A stretch of 64,000 nt of DNA. Origin: Elysia crispata. Taxonomy: Eukaryota > Mollusca > Gastropoda > Plakobranchidae. The translations under genes and the position numbers were made by a program. Each line of letters starts with the position of its first letter. The stretch's first letter is position 1. This document shows, piece by piece, positions 1-20,313 of the stretch. The stretch is taken from the NCBI GenBank assembly GCA_033675545.1, contig JAWDGP010006462.1:499001-563000 (forward strand), read 5' to 3'. A model generated the notes under the pieces. The model saw only the letters and a program-made list of their open reading frames with translations. It was not told where the DNA came from and did not search any database.

Positions 1-370
1 GGTTGCATGCTGGCATTACGTACAGAAGTAAAGTTTACTTGTTAGCTTGATTTTTCCAAACTGCACCTTTCCTAAGTAAAAAGTTTAAGTGTTTGCACAC
101 ATTAACCACTTCAGTGAGGTGCTGGTGAAATTTTTTTCTCTGTGATACATCTACATCTCCTGATACGGATGTGAAAAATGTTGAAGTGAAAAAATTCACT
201 ATCGGGAATAAATTTTCAATTTTAAACTTAAAGCTCTAGAGGTGAAACATCACGTTGCATCCCTGAATACAGACATGAAAGCTTTAAAAAATTATGTGAG
301 TTCCAAAGGTCAGGCCCAGTGGAGTTTCAGACCCTAAGAGGTTTAGATAAAGGACTACAACCCTTTCAGT
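1..370 (+). repeat. Old dispersed repeat, copy 1 (second copy at 19053-19455)
   Basis: Aligns by eye over its whole length, same orientation, with 19053-19455. Shared blocks include TACGTACAGAAGTAAAG, TTTAAGTGTTTGCAC, ATTAACCACTTCA, GAGGTGCTG, ATCTCCTGAT and TTAGATAAAG. The copies differ by many substitutions and small indels, so they are old. The copy may extend left beyond the window. No coding capacity; family not recognised. Confidence 0.8.
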
Positions 371-1120
371 GGTAGAACCTATATTTGCCCTGTTGCTGCA
401 GCACAAAAGGAAGAGATCCTGCACCAACTGGGATGAACAAAATAATCTTAGCAAATAGTATAGGACATTGAAGAGCGAAGGGCGTTTGGAGGAGGAGGTG
501 TATGCTGGTTGTATTTTGTATGTCAATACGTAACGTTGTTTCCTTTCCTAATTTCAAATTCTTACTAGTATTTTTTCCTTACCCCTCAAAGAACACTATG
601 GCCCGCCCTAATGAAGGATCTCTCAATGGTCAAACCATCCCTAGAGAATCATAAGCCAAAGGAGTTATAGGCCGGAGAGAAAAGAGAGGGGAGGATGGAG
701 GGCAGGGAGAAAAACAGGGTGGGAGGTGAAGTACCCTCCTACTTTAAAACTTAAATTATGATCTACAACTTTATGGTTCTTGCTTATACTATTTCAGATG
801 ATTAGTCTTTCATTCCCGCGATCGATATCTCTCATTGCAATTTCTGTTACCGTTACTACTATTCATGTTCCATTCCTATCGGTACTGCCTTTCCTAGTTT
901 TTATTCCGTCACTGACACATTGCGAACCTATTTCCTTCGCATATGGTTGTTACAAAGACCGAAGAGCACCTTTAGATGCTCATCGAACCCGTTCTAGTTC
1001 TGATCATATCTAATCAACCTCTCCTTGAAAAACTATTTTTATCGAAGAATATGTCTATAACTCGGCCTTTTCAAAATGTATTAATTAGAACTATGAAACA
1101 TGCATTAAAAAATAGGGGTT

Positions 1121-1275
1121 AAGGAATGGCTAGAGTGGCGCAGGTTTTCCGCTGCTAGCCAACCCGCGCATGTTGGCTGGAACCTGCTTTTAGAAGTGTC
1201 CTATCTTCAATTTGTGACCGTCCATAGTGGACGCGTGTTTCCCGCGGCAGGTTGCAGGCTACCCGCGCAAGCAAA
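1121..1275. repeat. GC-rich hairpin-forming segment, possible short interspersed element
   Basis: GC-rich island in AT-rich surroundings. GCAGGTT at 1140-1146 pairs with AACCTGC at 1181-1187, and inside it AGCCAAC (1157-1163) pairs with GTTGGCT (1172-1178). The stretch GGCTAGAGTGGCGCAGG (1128-1144) recurs in inverted orientation at 2879-2895 with 15 of 17 bases kept. Family unknown. Confidence 0.45.
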
Positions 1276-1495
1276 ATCATAGGAACGTTCAATCAATTCT
1301 TACCGACTGTCAGTCGCTGGTAGTGTGGGGAGGGGCGAAAGAAACCATGCGGTCGTCTAGACGCGCCTTGGTCGACGAATAGGCAGAGCCTTGTATCCTT
1401 GATCTTAGTCTTCAAGTGAAAAGCATTGCATCATTTACAATCAGTTGTGATTTTAAAACGGAAAACTTTTACTTCTAATAAAGCAACTACGTCTT

Positions 1496-1500
<5 letters not shown>

Positions 1501-1574
<74 letters not shown>
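1501..1574. repeat. (TA)n microsatellite
   Basis: Uninterrupted TA dinucleotide run of about 37 units. Confidence 0.98.
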
Positions 1575-1577
<3 letters not shown>

Positions 1578-2137
1578 CTAATATAGATAAAAAGTCTAAC
1601 TTGATTTCCATTTGAATTTATTTGTTGAAATTTTGACAATTTTAATGTGGTGAAGTCCAGTCTATTTTTTGTTAAAATTTTAATTACCTGTACCATAGTT
1701 AATTATTGTGGAAATTGCAAAATGTTTATTGTAAAAGGCACCGGAGTTTGTGCCCACTTTTTGAACATTATTGTTTTATCTCGTAGACAGTTTAGAACAA
1801 GGGAATTGTTTATGATTGTTTTGTTTCATATCACTTTTCTAATTTTTTAATAAGAGTAAGTCAATCAAAAGAGGCGAAGTATTGAGCCGAAAAATCTAAT
1901 TTCTAGTAAGGAATTGACCTTGCTTTGTCAAATTTCAAAATTCTTATCCATCCTTATAAGATAATGCGGACGCAGCAATTTTTTTTCCATGTTGATAATT
2001 TATATAATATAACGATAATGATGAAGATAATCTTCAGATAATTATGATTATCAAGGTGATAATGAGATGACCATCAGGTTAGTATTGATGATGATTTGGA
2101 TAGTTATGATCGTGTTGAAAATGATTACTGTACAATA

Positions 2138-2310
2138 AGAAAAAAAGAAGACGACGAGGAGGAAGAGAAAAAGAACAAGAAGAAGGAGGAGGAGGAGGAG
2201 GAGGAGGAGGAGGAGGAGGAGGAGAGGAAGAAGAAGAAGAAGAAGAAGAAGAAGAAGAAGAAGAAGAAGAAGAAGAAGAAGAAGAAGAAGAAGAAGAAGA
2301 AGAAGAAGGG
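2138..2310. repeat. Purine array (GAG)n-(GAA)n
   Basis: Strand-biased purine tract on the plus strand. A GGA-rich block (about 2185-2225) passes into a long AAG block (2228-2308), followed by GATGATGATG. Long homopurine tracts of this type can form triplex (H-) DNA. Confidence 0.95.
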
Positions 2311-2613
2311 GATGATGATGATGATGGTGGTGCTAATGATGGGAATAATTATTGTCGTAATTTCGATGGTGGTGTCGATTTTGACATCAACAATATAGTA
2401 CTCTCAAGAGTAATTTTTTTATTTAATTAAAAATAATAAAAAAAATCCTCATACTCAAACCGTGATTGTTTCACCTAAGAGTGATATAATCAGTCTTTCC
2501 TCATGCATAGTCTGATCGTGGAGAGTCAGTTTCCAAAGAGTTAGAATTTATTCTTCTCTATTCAAATGGTTTTGTTCATTGTCTTTTTTCTGTTCTTTGG
2601 ATGGATTCTTTTT

Positions 2614-2648
2614 TGTTGTTGTTGTTGTTGTTGTTTTGTTTTGTTTTA
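2614..2648. repeat. (GTT)n/(TTTTG)n short array
   Basis: Seven or so GTT units followed by TTTTG units. Confidence 0.9.
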
Positions 2649-2746
2649 ACAGACAAAAGCAGTAATGTGATCCGATAACAGAAATTCTTCTACAGACGAT
2701 GACATGCATTGTCAGTCACCTCGAGAGCGAAGTCACAACAGGCCTA

Positions 2747-2843
2747 GTTTGCTTGCCAGGCAATGGGCAGTAGCAGGCTAGCAGGATTTCACTTAGGCCA
2801 CCATTTCAACACGAACCTCCGCATGCCTACCTGGTAAGCAAAC
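2747..2843. repeat. Imperfect foldback (inverted repeat), ~97 bp
   Basis: GTTTGCTTGCCAGGCA (2747-2762) is the inverse complement, with one mismatch and a 3-4 base insertion, of TGCCTACCTGGTAAGCAAAC (2824-2843). The 61-base interior is GC-rich. It sits next to the motif shared with 1128-1144, so the two may belong to one element type. Confidence 0.55.
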
Positions 2844-5315
2844 CAGCCGCTTGTAGCGGGTAAACATGATAAAAATTGCCTGCGCCACCCTGGCGGTGGC
2901 TTTAAGGTTGCAAAAATGTTACTTATAATTTGTTTTGGGAACAAAAATCTGTCTAACTACTTTGTTGTAAACTACAATATACACAGTACAAATACAGGTA
3001 AGCTAACTGGCCGTGGCAGCGGCAGTTTTCAGCCCTACCTGCGGGTAATCACGTAAGCCGGGGTGAAGTCAAACTAAGAACCCATTAGACCCTACATCTC
3101 TAACGCGTCTGCTGTCATGCGCACTGCTGCCGTAGTTGCCGTTTTCCCACCACCCTCCCTACCGCTCCGAGTATTTTTTTTTTAATCACGGCGAGTGTGC
3201 ATCTGTTTCATTTAGATCTATATGCTTGTCTTTAGCAATTTTCTTATGTTAACCCGATTTGATTCAATTAAGAATTTTCAGATCTGTAATAGCAATGTTT
3301 TAAAATAAAATCATGATTAGTCAAATTAAAAAAAAACACCTTTCATCTTTTTTCCTCAATATGAGACTCAACAGGTACGACTTTTAAAAAATCTGATTTT
3401 CTGAGCTTTCTTGTGTTCACATTAAAAGAAAATAAGCTTACATAATGTATTTTGCCTTGATCTGATTATGGTGTTATAATTTAGTATATGGAGCTTATAC
3501 TGGGAAATTGTTTGGCTTCTTTTATGTTTTTCCATCAATGACGTTCTGATATTAATGTTTCAACCGTTGAGCTTTGGGTCCACTTTAATTTTACCGTACA
3601 CAACTATCCATTTTCGGCAACCCCTCGCCAAAAAGAAAAAAAAATGTAACTTACATTTCCATTATCGGGAATTAAGAAAAAATTACGTCAGATGCAGGCC
3701 TAGAAGCTTATTTTTTTCAAAGACATTTTGTGATAACTCAAAATATACAAAAAGTATACAGCTTACTGAACCAACAATTCTCGACTTGAGTAAAGGATTT
3801 ATTAAAAACAAACGCATTAAAAAAAGAGGAAAGAATGTCTTCATTATGTGTATTGTTATCTAAGTAATCAAACTTTTGAAAGTGCATTTGTAGATATTAG
3901 AAGGTAATTTGGTTTTCTTTTGTATACAAAGATCTTGCTCTCTGATGCTTTATTCATAAAGCAAATGAAGTCTGTGGTGTGATGAACCTGGTACAGAGAT
4001 TAATGTAGCCCATATTCCCTATCGTAGAAGAGGTAGCTTATGTTGCCCTGCGATGAAAATATTGACACCTTGTAGCACAAACCAGAATCACATTTCAAGA
4101 AATGTTCAAAGATATTGCATACCTTTTTCCACAGAAAAACAGAAGACCTACCTTTAACAAATATAACCGTTGACCATAGGTCTGACTTCGTACGAGATGT
4201 CTTGTGTCATATCATGGCTTGAGCATGTTTTCCAGTGAACTATAACAAATCAAAGTTGCGCCTGAAATCCAACTGACTTATACCTGATGAATATCTGGGA
4301 ATATTAAATGCACTGAGGCGAGGATGGGATCATGTTATGTATGTTATTGTTATGAGTGGCTGTCAAAAACTTGGGCTGAGTGCGATTGACTAAACTAAAG
4401 ATATTTTCCTGTTCAAACAAATGTTGTATTTTTCTGTTAATAATATGTGCATGATTGATGCGAATTGAGCAATCACAATGTAATGGGGATCACAAATAAT
4501 AATGAATTAAGAAAAAATATACACGTACATTTCTACGCCTTTCAATAATTTTTCTGCATAATTCCCAATTTCTATTCTTTCGTTTCATCTCAAGCAATGA
4601 TATAAATTCCAATTGTAATAATATTCTGTCCATTTCACTCATATCAACAAAGTCATTTCTATTTATCATATCTATCATAACAGCTATTTATTAATCGTCT
4701 CACATCAGATATGATGTATATCCATACATATGTATTGCAACAGGTTCTGATTCAATTTCTGGCAATGATGCCAGAGGGAACATGAATAACAGAAAAGAGA
4801 AAAGTCTTGCCCCCTTTTTCAACACATCTAAAATCTTATGAAAAAACGCTTTTCTATAAATTACTCAGTTAGATTGCAAGAACATAGGATTATATACAAT
4901 AAGTTATCAGATCCATGAATCTCTTCCTCCAGATTATGGTGCTAGAAAGAACTCATTGCTCGACAAAGTTTTGTGAAATGTCTTTCTCTTTATTAGCACC
5001 ACCATTTTGTAATTGGTCCATGCAGGTTAAATGTCAGGTGCTCCATATTGTGGGTTTACAAAAGGCATTAGATGGTAGCAGCAAATCCTGGAAGTTTCAT
5101 AGGCCTTCAGCAGTGAAAAAAGATGAAACATAAAAAAATCCAAGAAAAACACAAAAACTTCATAATGATAAGCAATTTATTATACTATCTGTCCTGGGTA
5201 TCCTCAGTCTAATGAGCTTTGCATTGTGTGCAACCAATCAGAAAATATAAATGATCAGATGATACTGTTAGTATATCTCAAAATATCAATAAGGTTGCTG
5301 TAGGCCTACATACGC

Positions 5316-5347
5316 TTTATTTTTTTACTTTCACTAATAATTTTATT
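5316..5347 (-). promoter_or_regulatory. Candidate polyadenylation signals of alpha-tubulin
   Basis: Two AATAAA hexamers on the minus strand lie about 174 and 200 nt past the stop codon (5342-5347 and 5316-5321), in an AT-rich 3' UTR. They predict a 3' UTR of roughly 200-230 nt. Which one is used cannot be told from sequence. Confidence 0.6.
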
Positions 5348-5520
5348 ATATTACGTTTCAAGAAATTTGGACGTGCATCGATAATAAGTCATACTTGAAG
5401 AAAAAAAAAGCAAAGAAAATAAACAAATCAACCTTCATTGATAAAAACGTTAAATTCACTGTAAAACTGTAAAATCATAGTTAATGCAAAGTTATAATTG
5501 TTTTTGTAAGTGTAAAAGAT

Positions 5521-12973
<7,453 letters not shown>

Positions 12974-13060
12974 ATTGAAGCTGTAATAGAGCTTTACGAG
13001 GGCGCTCTCAAATAAACCTGAGGGGTCTGTATGAGATGCAGAGAGAGAGAATGCTCAACA
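12974..13060 (-). promoter_or_regulatory. Alpha-tubulin 5' UTR and proximal promoter (position inferred)
   Basis: The sequence just upstream of the ATG, read on the minus strand, must hold the 5' UTR and start site unless another 5' intron exists. A TTTATTTGAG stretch near 13006-13015 could act as a weak TATA-like element, but no clear TATA box or initiator is visible. Placed by context only. Confidence 0.3.
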
Positions 13061-13421
13061 CTGTCTGTCGCGCGACGATAAGTTGTCTGTGGGATTGGAA
13101 AGCGAGCCAAAGCTTTTAACGAGATCTGCTTTGTGCAGGTGACACTGCAAGTGAATCAGTGCACATCGCGATGCATAGTCAGCGTAACTAAGATTATTAA
13201 ATGTGTCAATTGAGTGGCCAAAGACGAGAATTTCATCCCAAAACACCATAAGACCGTAAACTGCACTGCTGCAAATCAAGTTTTAAGCCGAAAGAACAGA
13301 AGAGGCAGCTGCAGAAAGTCGGTTGTCTTGTAAAGAATTGTAGAGTATTAGTGTTGGATAGGACTTATGTGTGATGAGAAATAAGCTTTGAATGGAAATG
13401 ACCAGAAAAAAAAACTTACCC

Positions 13422-13492
13422 TTTGTGGGGTTCGAACCATCGATTTAAAAGTGCGTCGTCATCCGCCACCTTGCCACTCAGAAAGAGCAAGG
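13422..13492 (-). pseudogene. tRNA-like relic or head of a tRNA-derived SINE
   Basis: On the minus strand TGGCAAGGTGG resembles a Pol III A box and GGTTCGAACC is a perfect B box, about 40 nt apart. CTTTTAA lies between them like a Lys(UUU) anticodon loop, and a T9 run follows about 20 nt after the B box like a Pol III terminator. GCTCTTT can pair with AAAGGGT as an acceptor stem, but D, anticodon and T stems pair poorly. A working tRNA is therefore unlikely. Confidence 0.4.
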
Positions 13493-13806
13493 CTTTTACC
13501 AAACTGTTAAAACGGGCGTTTCAAAGCTAACGTATTTACTAATCTGCCTGAAGGTGACTTCCTTAGTACATACGAAGCAATTTGCAACAAGCAACCACAT
13601 GCCATTAAATGTTCTTAACGCAAGTAGCAATTCGTGTTGTTTGCCATTTGTAATTAGCAAGAAATCTTTCAATTTTATACTGCTTTCCAATAATCGCAGG
13701 GAACATAAAATTCTGTTTGGGAAATAAATAACGTGCAATGGTGTTATTTGTTGCAAATTGCTTCGCGTACACATAACTTACTTTGACTGAGAATATCCGA
13801 ATCATT

Positions 13807-13922
<116 letters not shown>

Positions 13923-14036
13923 CCTATAGTGAGAAGAGAGTAGAGCAAGCAAAACAAAGTAGTCAGAGATAGGGAAGGAGAGAAAGAGAGTGGAAAGGTA
14001 ACGAAGGGCTGAAAGATAGGAGATGATAAAGAAAGA

Positions 14037-14175
<139 letters not shown>

Positions 14176-15861
14176 AGATTTCTATAGGTGTAACTAAAGT
14201 CCTATTTCTTATTTGCCTTTTTTCCCCACTGTAAGTTATTCAAAACCCTTAATGTAAAATTGTTGAAGCATTCTCTAAAGATATTAAAGTGCAATAAAAT
14301 AATCTGCCTTTAAGGCTTGGCTGCTTCAAAACAGAGCAGTTAACAGTACAGTGAACGGGTGATGACAAAATCTAGGACAAGGTGAAAAGTGTTAGTTGCA
14401 GGGCGCGCTGGCGGAAAAAAAGGCGCCATATTTTGTTGTCACCAGTGTCTTTGAAAAAAAAAATCGTCAAATATATTATATTTTAAAGTTTATTCATCAT
14501 ATTTATTCCTATTCTGTAGTCCTTATATGATTCCTTATATGCTATTTATTTTAAGGCTGGGTGAAAAAATATGTTTTAAATAATTGATCCGCTTTATTTT
14601 GAAGATCGCGAAATGGACAAACTCAACAGTCCTTTTAACTTGCTCTCATGAAAATATTTGACTGCCCGGGATTTCGTTTTCAGATGAAAGCAAAACGCAT
14701 TGACTTGGCGGGCTGTACGATTCAGATAGTAAACTAGTTCTTTTAGAATAATTGAAAAAAATTATCTAGAAGCGCTATCTCCATGATAAGACAAATGCCA
14801 GCTAAACCATCGGACATTGGACTCAACCCCTAAACCCCCTCTCCCTTTTTTACACACACTAAAAAGTAATAGCGCAATGAAATCTAAACAAAGCCGGCGT
14901 GCTATGATGCAAAAATGTTTCAGACTTACTTGTGGAATGATTGAAACACATAATTATCTGTCCGCCTATAGGCCCTAAAGGACGTGGATGAGATAAATAG
15001 TCAAGATTGGTATGATTACCCGCTCGCCTCAAATTGCAAAGATCCTAATAGGAATAAGAATCGTCTTATCACTTATCCTTAACCTTTGTAAATGGCTCTA
15101 AACAATTTACCGCTTACCTTTCCTCAACAGCAAAATCGTTTCAAAAGTATTGATAACACATTGATCACGTAGGCGACATCGCATTTTTTGGCTGTTACAG
15201 CTATGATGTGATAAACAACTCAATACAATTATAGTGGATCAGAGATGATAAGACCGTGGCCAATTATTGTTCTCTGATTGTTTAGGACCTCTGGTAAGCT
15301 TCCAAATCGGTCAGTATTTCAAGATACTCTCGGTCTAGGTTTAGATCTGAACTGAGGCGTGACTCATCTAAAATCTTTTATGATTCACCAAAATCCTCAA
15401 AATCTAGGCTCTACATGTAGTCGTGTATTAGAAAACGAATTGACTACCAATTTGGATGTCCAGATACGACTAATATAACTTCCCATCGATGTCGGGTTGA
15501 ATCCTTTCATGAAATTAAATTCCCCTTGTGGAATTCGAGGTACGGAACATTCCCCCACTCTTCTATATTTATTTTAAAGATAAACCATGTAAACCGCTCA
15601 AGGCATTATTGTTTACTTTTCAACATATCGGTGAGACCCTTATCCAGTTAAACTATTTTCTGGTAAAGTAAACCTCCCCAAAGAAATATATAAGATGTCC
15701 ACAAAATAACTTCCCATTTGATTTTAAAAATGATACGATACTATCGTTCCGTTCATAAAATTTGTGTTTTAGTTTCTTCAGAAGATAAAAATCCCAACTA
15801 ATGTATAGTAATATCATCATCACCATCATCAACATTATCACGATCATCATCACTATATTTA

Positions 15862-16042
<181 letters not shown>

Positions 16043-16286
16043 TGTGATAGAGAGAGAGAGAAAGAAGAGAGAGAGAGGGGAGGGGGGAGTGCATATGTGT
16101 GTGTGGAGGGGTGAAATGGCGAACAGGCAAAAGAAAAAGATATGGGGAGAGAGGCAGAGAAAACAGACTAAATAAAAGACAGAAAGAGGTAGAAAGGGAA
16201 AGAGAGCTAGAGAGAGATGGTTGCTTGGTGGATAGTCAGTCATAAGAACGAGCAAGCACCAAAGGAATGACAGAAGAAAGATAGAT

Positions 16287-16516
<230 letters not shown>

Positions 16517-19052
16517 ACAAGACACACAATAAGATGAAAATGTTTTTGGCAGCTAGCGAAACTTAAATAAAACAATATTTTGGCTTTTTAAATTTTTTTT
16601 TGTCCTATAGGAATAAAGTTCATTTTGATTTCCATGTACGTTCTTTTTACGTTCCTTTCAGTTATAAGTCTTGACATTGTACCCTGTGCACGTTGACCAT
16701 CTAATTTAGGAGTTTCACCTTATCGTTTTTTTAAATGTTTGTATAAAATTATTCTTTGTAACTAAGGTACCCACTTAACTGCGTTATATTGCAACACATT
16801 ATGGCAGATTTGAGCAGCACTTGAGAGTGTTGAAGCGTCTCTTTGATTTATTGGCTTCACCTTACTGATTTGCAATTTGCTTTTATGGGTAAATCTTGCC
16901 TAATAGCAATATTGATGTGTCGCCAGAAGTGTAGCCATTGTGTTTTTACAATTACACTGCCATATGTCAACTCTCAAGATAAACTTTGGCTGAGAAAAAT
17001 TAGATGATGCTACGTCGTAATTATGTGTTTTTTTTTTTTTTTTTTTATTAAGATGCTATGGTTTTAGTGGTTCTTTTTGGGAGCGATCTAATCAATATGA
17101 TCAGATTTGGTCTGAACAGTCCCAGCTCTCACTTGACATCACGTAATTTTTTCTTCCACTCTCTATTTGAGCGCGGTATTTCCTTTGCTGCGTGAGTCCA
17201 CATCCTCGCAATGCTTCTCATTTTGCGTGAGTCCACATATCTCAGCCAGTTGAATCACTGAACTAAAATTTGTACATAAATGCTTAATCTCACATGAGCT
17301 CAATTCTGCAAGAATGGAGCTAAGAACATATTCTGCAAACTGAGAGGATATTGGTCTGTAGGAATGATAAAATAAAAGAGAAGAGGGGAAAAAAACACAG
17401 CTTAACAAAAGATAGAAGTTAAAAAAGGCAGACTTAAGTAAAATATAAATGTAAATAGTAAAAAATAAATGGCGAAAACATCGCACAAAAGTTAATTCAC
17501 TGCACAATTGAGAGCAATCTTATTCTCTCACCAAAGCTAGAGGCAAACAAAATGGCTCTCTACTTCAAACGCTTGAGAGACATTACACGCACATCATTTT
17601 GGGGGGAGGTATCGGCCTTCCAAATATTATGTTTTGCATCTTTTATGCCTCAAGGCTCTCATCGTATTCCATAGCCTAGGCACAGAAGAGTCAAATGGCT
17701 TTTACATTAATTCTGTGTTTCTATCAAGTGCTCTCAAAGTGGTTCTAAAGTTTTTCTTGCACAGAATCAAAAGATAGTTTAACCTCTGGGAAAATCTAAC
17801 CCTTATCATGCAGTGTTTTCTTATTCTGAAAGAATGAAATTATGATTCGAATAATATGGAGCTCTTCGCCTTATGGCTTCGTTGAATAATTATTGATCAT
17901 GAAAATCAACTGAGTCTGGTTAGATGAATAAAATATAAAAAACCAGACTGTTTTAAAGAAAAGGGAATCAATTTTCTGTCCCTTTTATACTTTTCTACAA
18001 GTCAACAGTGCTCTGGGGAGGAAAAAAAAAAATATATATATATATATATAAAACCCTGCTTTTAGGCCATAAAATGTTTTATTCAGGAGCAATAGAAACG
18101 ACTTATAATCAAAGCTGGCTTATAGGACTAACAGACATGTCGATATTGCATGCAAAATAAAATGCATTCCTTCTTTGAAGTTTGGTATCGACCTTTTTCA
18201 CCAGTGGAGCATGGAGCAGTAAAACCTGAAGTCCGCAGCCTGTATCATATGTTACATAGAAATCCATACAACTGAGAGTACAATGCGCGGATTTGGGGCA
18301 ACTTCATCGCAACGAGTATTGTGAATCGAGGCATGCATTACTCATAACTAGCTGTGAGTCAATAGGGTCTACCAAGACGTCATACAAACTTGATACTAAT
18401 GTTTGTTTTAGAAAAAAGAAAAGAAAGAGGGTTCCACAACAAAACATGAAAGTGACCTTATTTTGATTAGGCACCGAAATAGTGACGTCAACATACAGGA
18501 TATGGCTCATTTTTTGTAATCTTTATCTGAACTCAGAGTCAGAAATAGATTTAGATTTGTTGGCTTTTAGATCTTGTCTGGAAACTAGAATATCTCGTAA
18601 GAATGAGACGTCTTTGATAATGTTGACTGTGAAAAATGCAAATGCGGAAGTGATCCACTAGAATATCCGTTTCTTTCATCATGGATGTCCATCATATCTC
18701 GTCGTAAGAATAGATGAGCCATCACATCACACCTTGAGTCATTTACCCTATTCATTAGGCACTACAGAATGGAGTCTGTCAGACTTAAGGATAGATCCTT
18801 CGATTTGAAAGAAATTTCTTTCTAATTCTTTTAAAAAGGTTCATTTTCTTTTCAACACTGCTCTGTAGCTTTGGGGCGTTTTAACCTATTTAATAACACA
18901 AGACAGAGATGCAAATAATAATAATAATAATAAAAAAATAAAAATAAAGAAAACCCTGGAGTCCGTGGCTTCTCAAAAGCGGTAACTGTGGTATCCATGG
19001 CAGCGACAGCAACGAACATGGCGGAATCCATAAACAAGCTCGACTGACTGAG

Positions 19053-19455
19053 TGCATGCTGACATTTACGTACAGAAGTAAAGATTACTTGTTGTTTGTT
19101 TTTTTTTTCTTTCGAAAATGCGTCTTTGCTAAGTAATAAATTTAAGTGTTTGCACGCATTAACCACTTCAATGAGGTGCTGATGAAACTTCTTTTTTTTT
19201 TTTTTCTGTGAGACACGCATCTCCTGATCGGCATGTGAAAAATATTAGAATGATTCCAATATCAGGGATAAAATCTAAATTGTTAACTTAGAGCTCTGGA
19301 GATAAAGGTAGCTTTGCATCCCGGTACACAGTCAGGAAAGCTAAACACACACACACAAAAAAAAAAAAAAAAGAAAGAAAAATTCGATAGCTACAAAGGT
19401 GAGGCCTTGTAGAATTGCGGATAAAAAAAAGGCTTAGATAAAGTAAGAACCTTTT
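19053..19455 (+). repeat. Old dispersed repeat, copy 2
   Basis: Second, more indel-rich copy of the 1-370 repeat, starting TGCATGCTGACATTTACG and ending near GGCTTAGATAAAG. Extra T-runs and an ACACAC/A-run insertion account for its greater length. The left edge at TGCATGCT matches the left edge visible in copy 1. Confidence 0.8.
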
Positions 19456-19998
19456 GGGAATGGGAACCATTGTATCAGGTATATTAATTTTTTAAAATTT
19501 AATTTAAAAATCTCTGAAGTTCTCTTAAAGTATATGTATATATATTTTTTTACCAAATCTGATAACGATCGTTACAGTCCAGCACAGAGCACGACGTATG
19601 ATACCATGCATGCACAGCTGCAACGGCGAAGTCAGTAGTTGCAGATAGCACAGAGAAAAAATATTTCGATATTTCTGAGCAGCAGTTTTATTTTTTAACG
19701 ATAGCGTAACGTCCTTGAGGCGAGGTCATCAACATCAACATATCACTGCACACAAAGCTGCAGGTGGGATGAATGATGATAAGATCAGTTTTTCTAAACG
19801 GTTATTTCTTCCACTTTTTTTTTTCTTTTTCTTTTTTTTTTTAAATAAGAATTCACCCGCAAGCGATTAAGTAGATCAGGCGAACCAGGTCAATGACCGA
19901 AGCGTTGCCAGGGGGCCAACTGTTAATAAAAATTATAGCGCGTGAGAGGGAAGAGACAGATAAATAGCGTAACTAGAGAAACAGAGCAATAGAAAGAA

Positions 19999-20001
19999 AG
20001 G

Positions 20002-20095
<94 letters not shown>
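19999..20095. repeat. (GA)n microsatellite followed by T8 and G12
   Basis: Pure GA array; a T run and a run of twelve G (20112-20123) follow at once. Confidence 0.97.
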
Positions 20096-20097
<2 letters not shown>

Positions 20098-20181
20098 TTT
20101 TTTTTTAGAGTGGGGGGGGGGGGTGAGAAACATTCAGATAAGTAGAGTAACTGAAGAGACACAGAGAGAAAAAAAAAGAAA

Positions 20182-20313
<132 letters not shown>

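Larger units (their letters stand above)
1..5295. other. Intergenic region left of alpha-tubulin, no gene seen
   Basis: No convincing coding exon on either strand. It holds an old dispersed repeat (1-370), a GC-rich hairpin region (1121-1275), a TA microsatellite, a purine array (2138-2310), a foldback (2747-2843) and otherwise AT-rich unique-looking sequence (3250-5290). Short open frames here have no recognisable similarity. Confidence 0.6.

Noticed and set aside
780-1013. 77-codon plus-strand frame with hydrophobic N-terminus
   Set aside because: Looks slightly like a signal peptide, but there is nothing else to support a gene.
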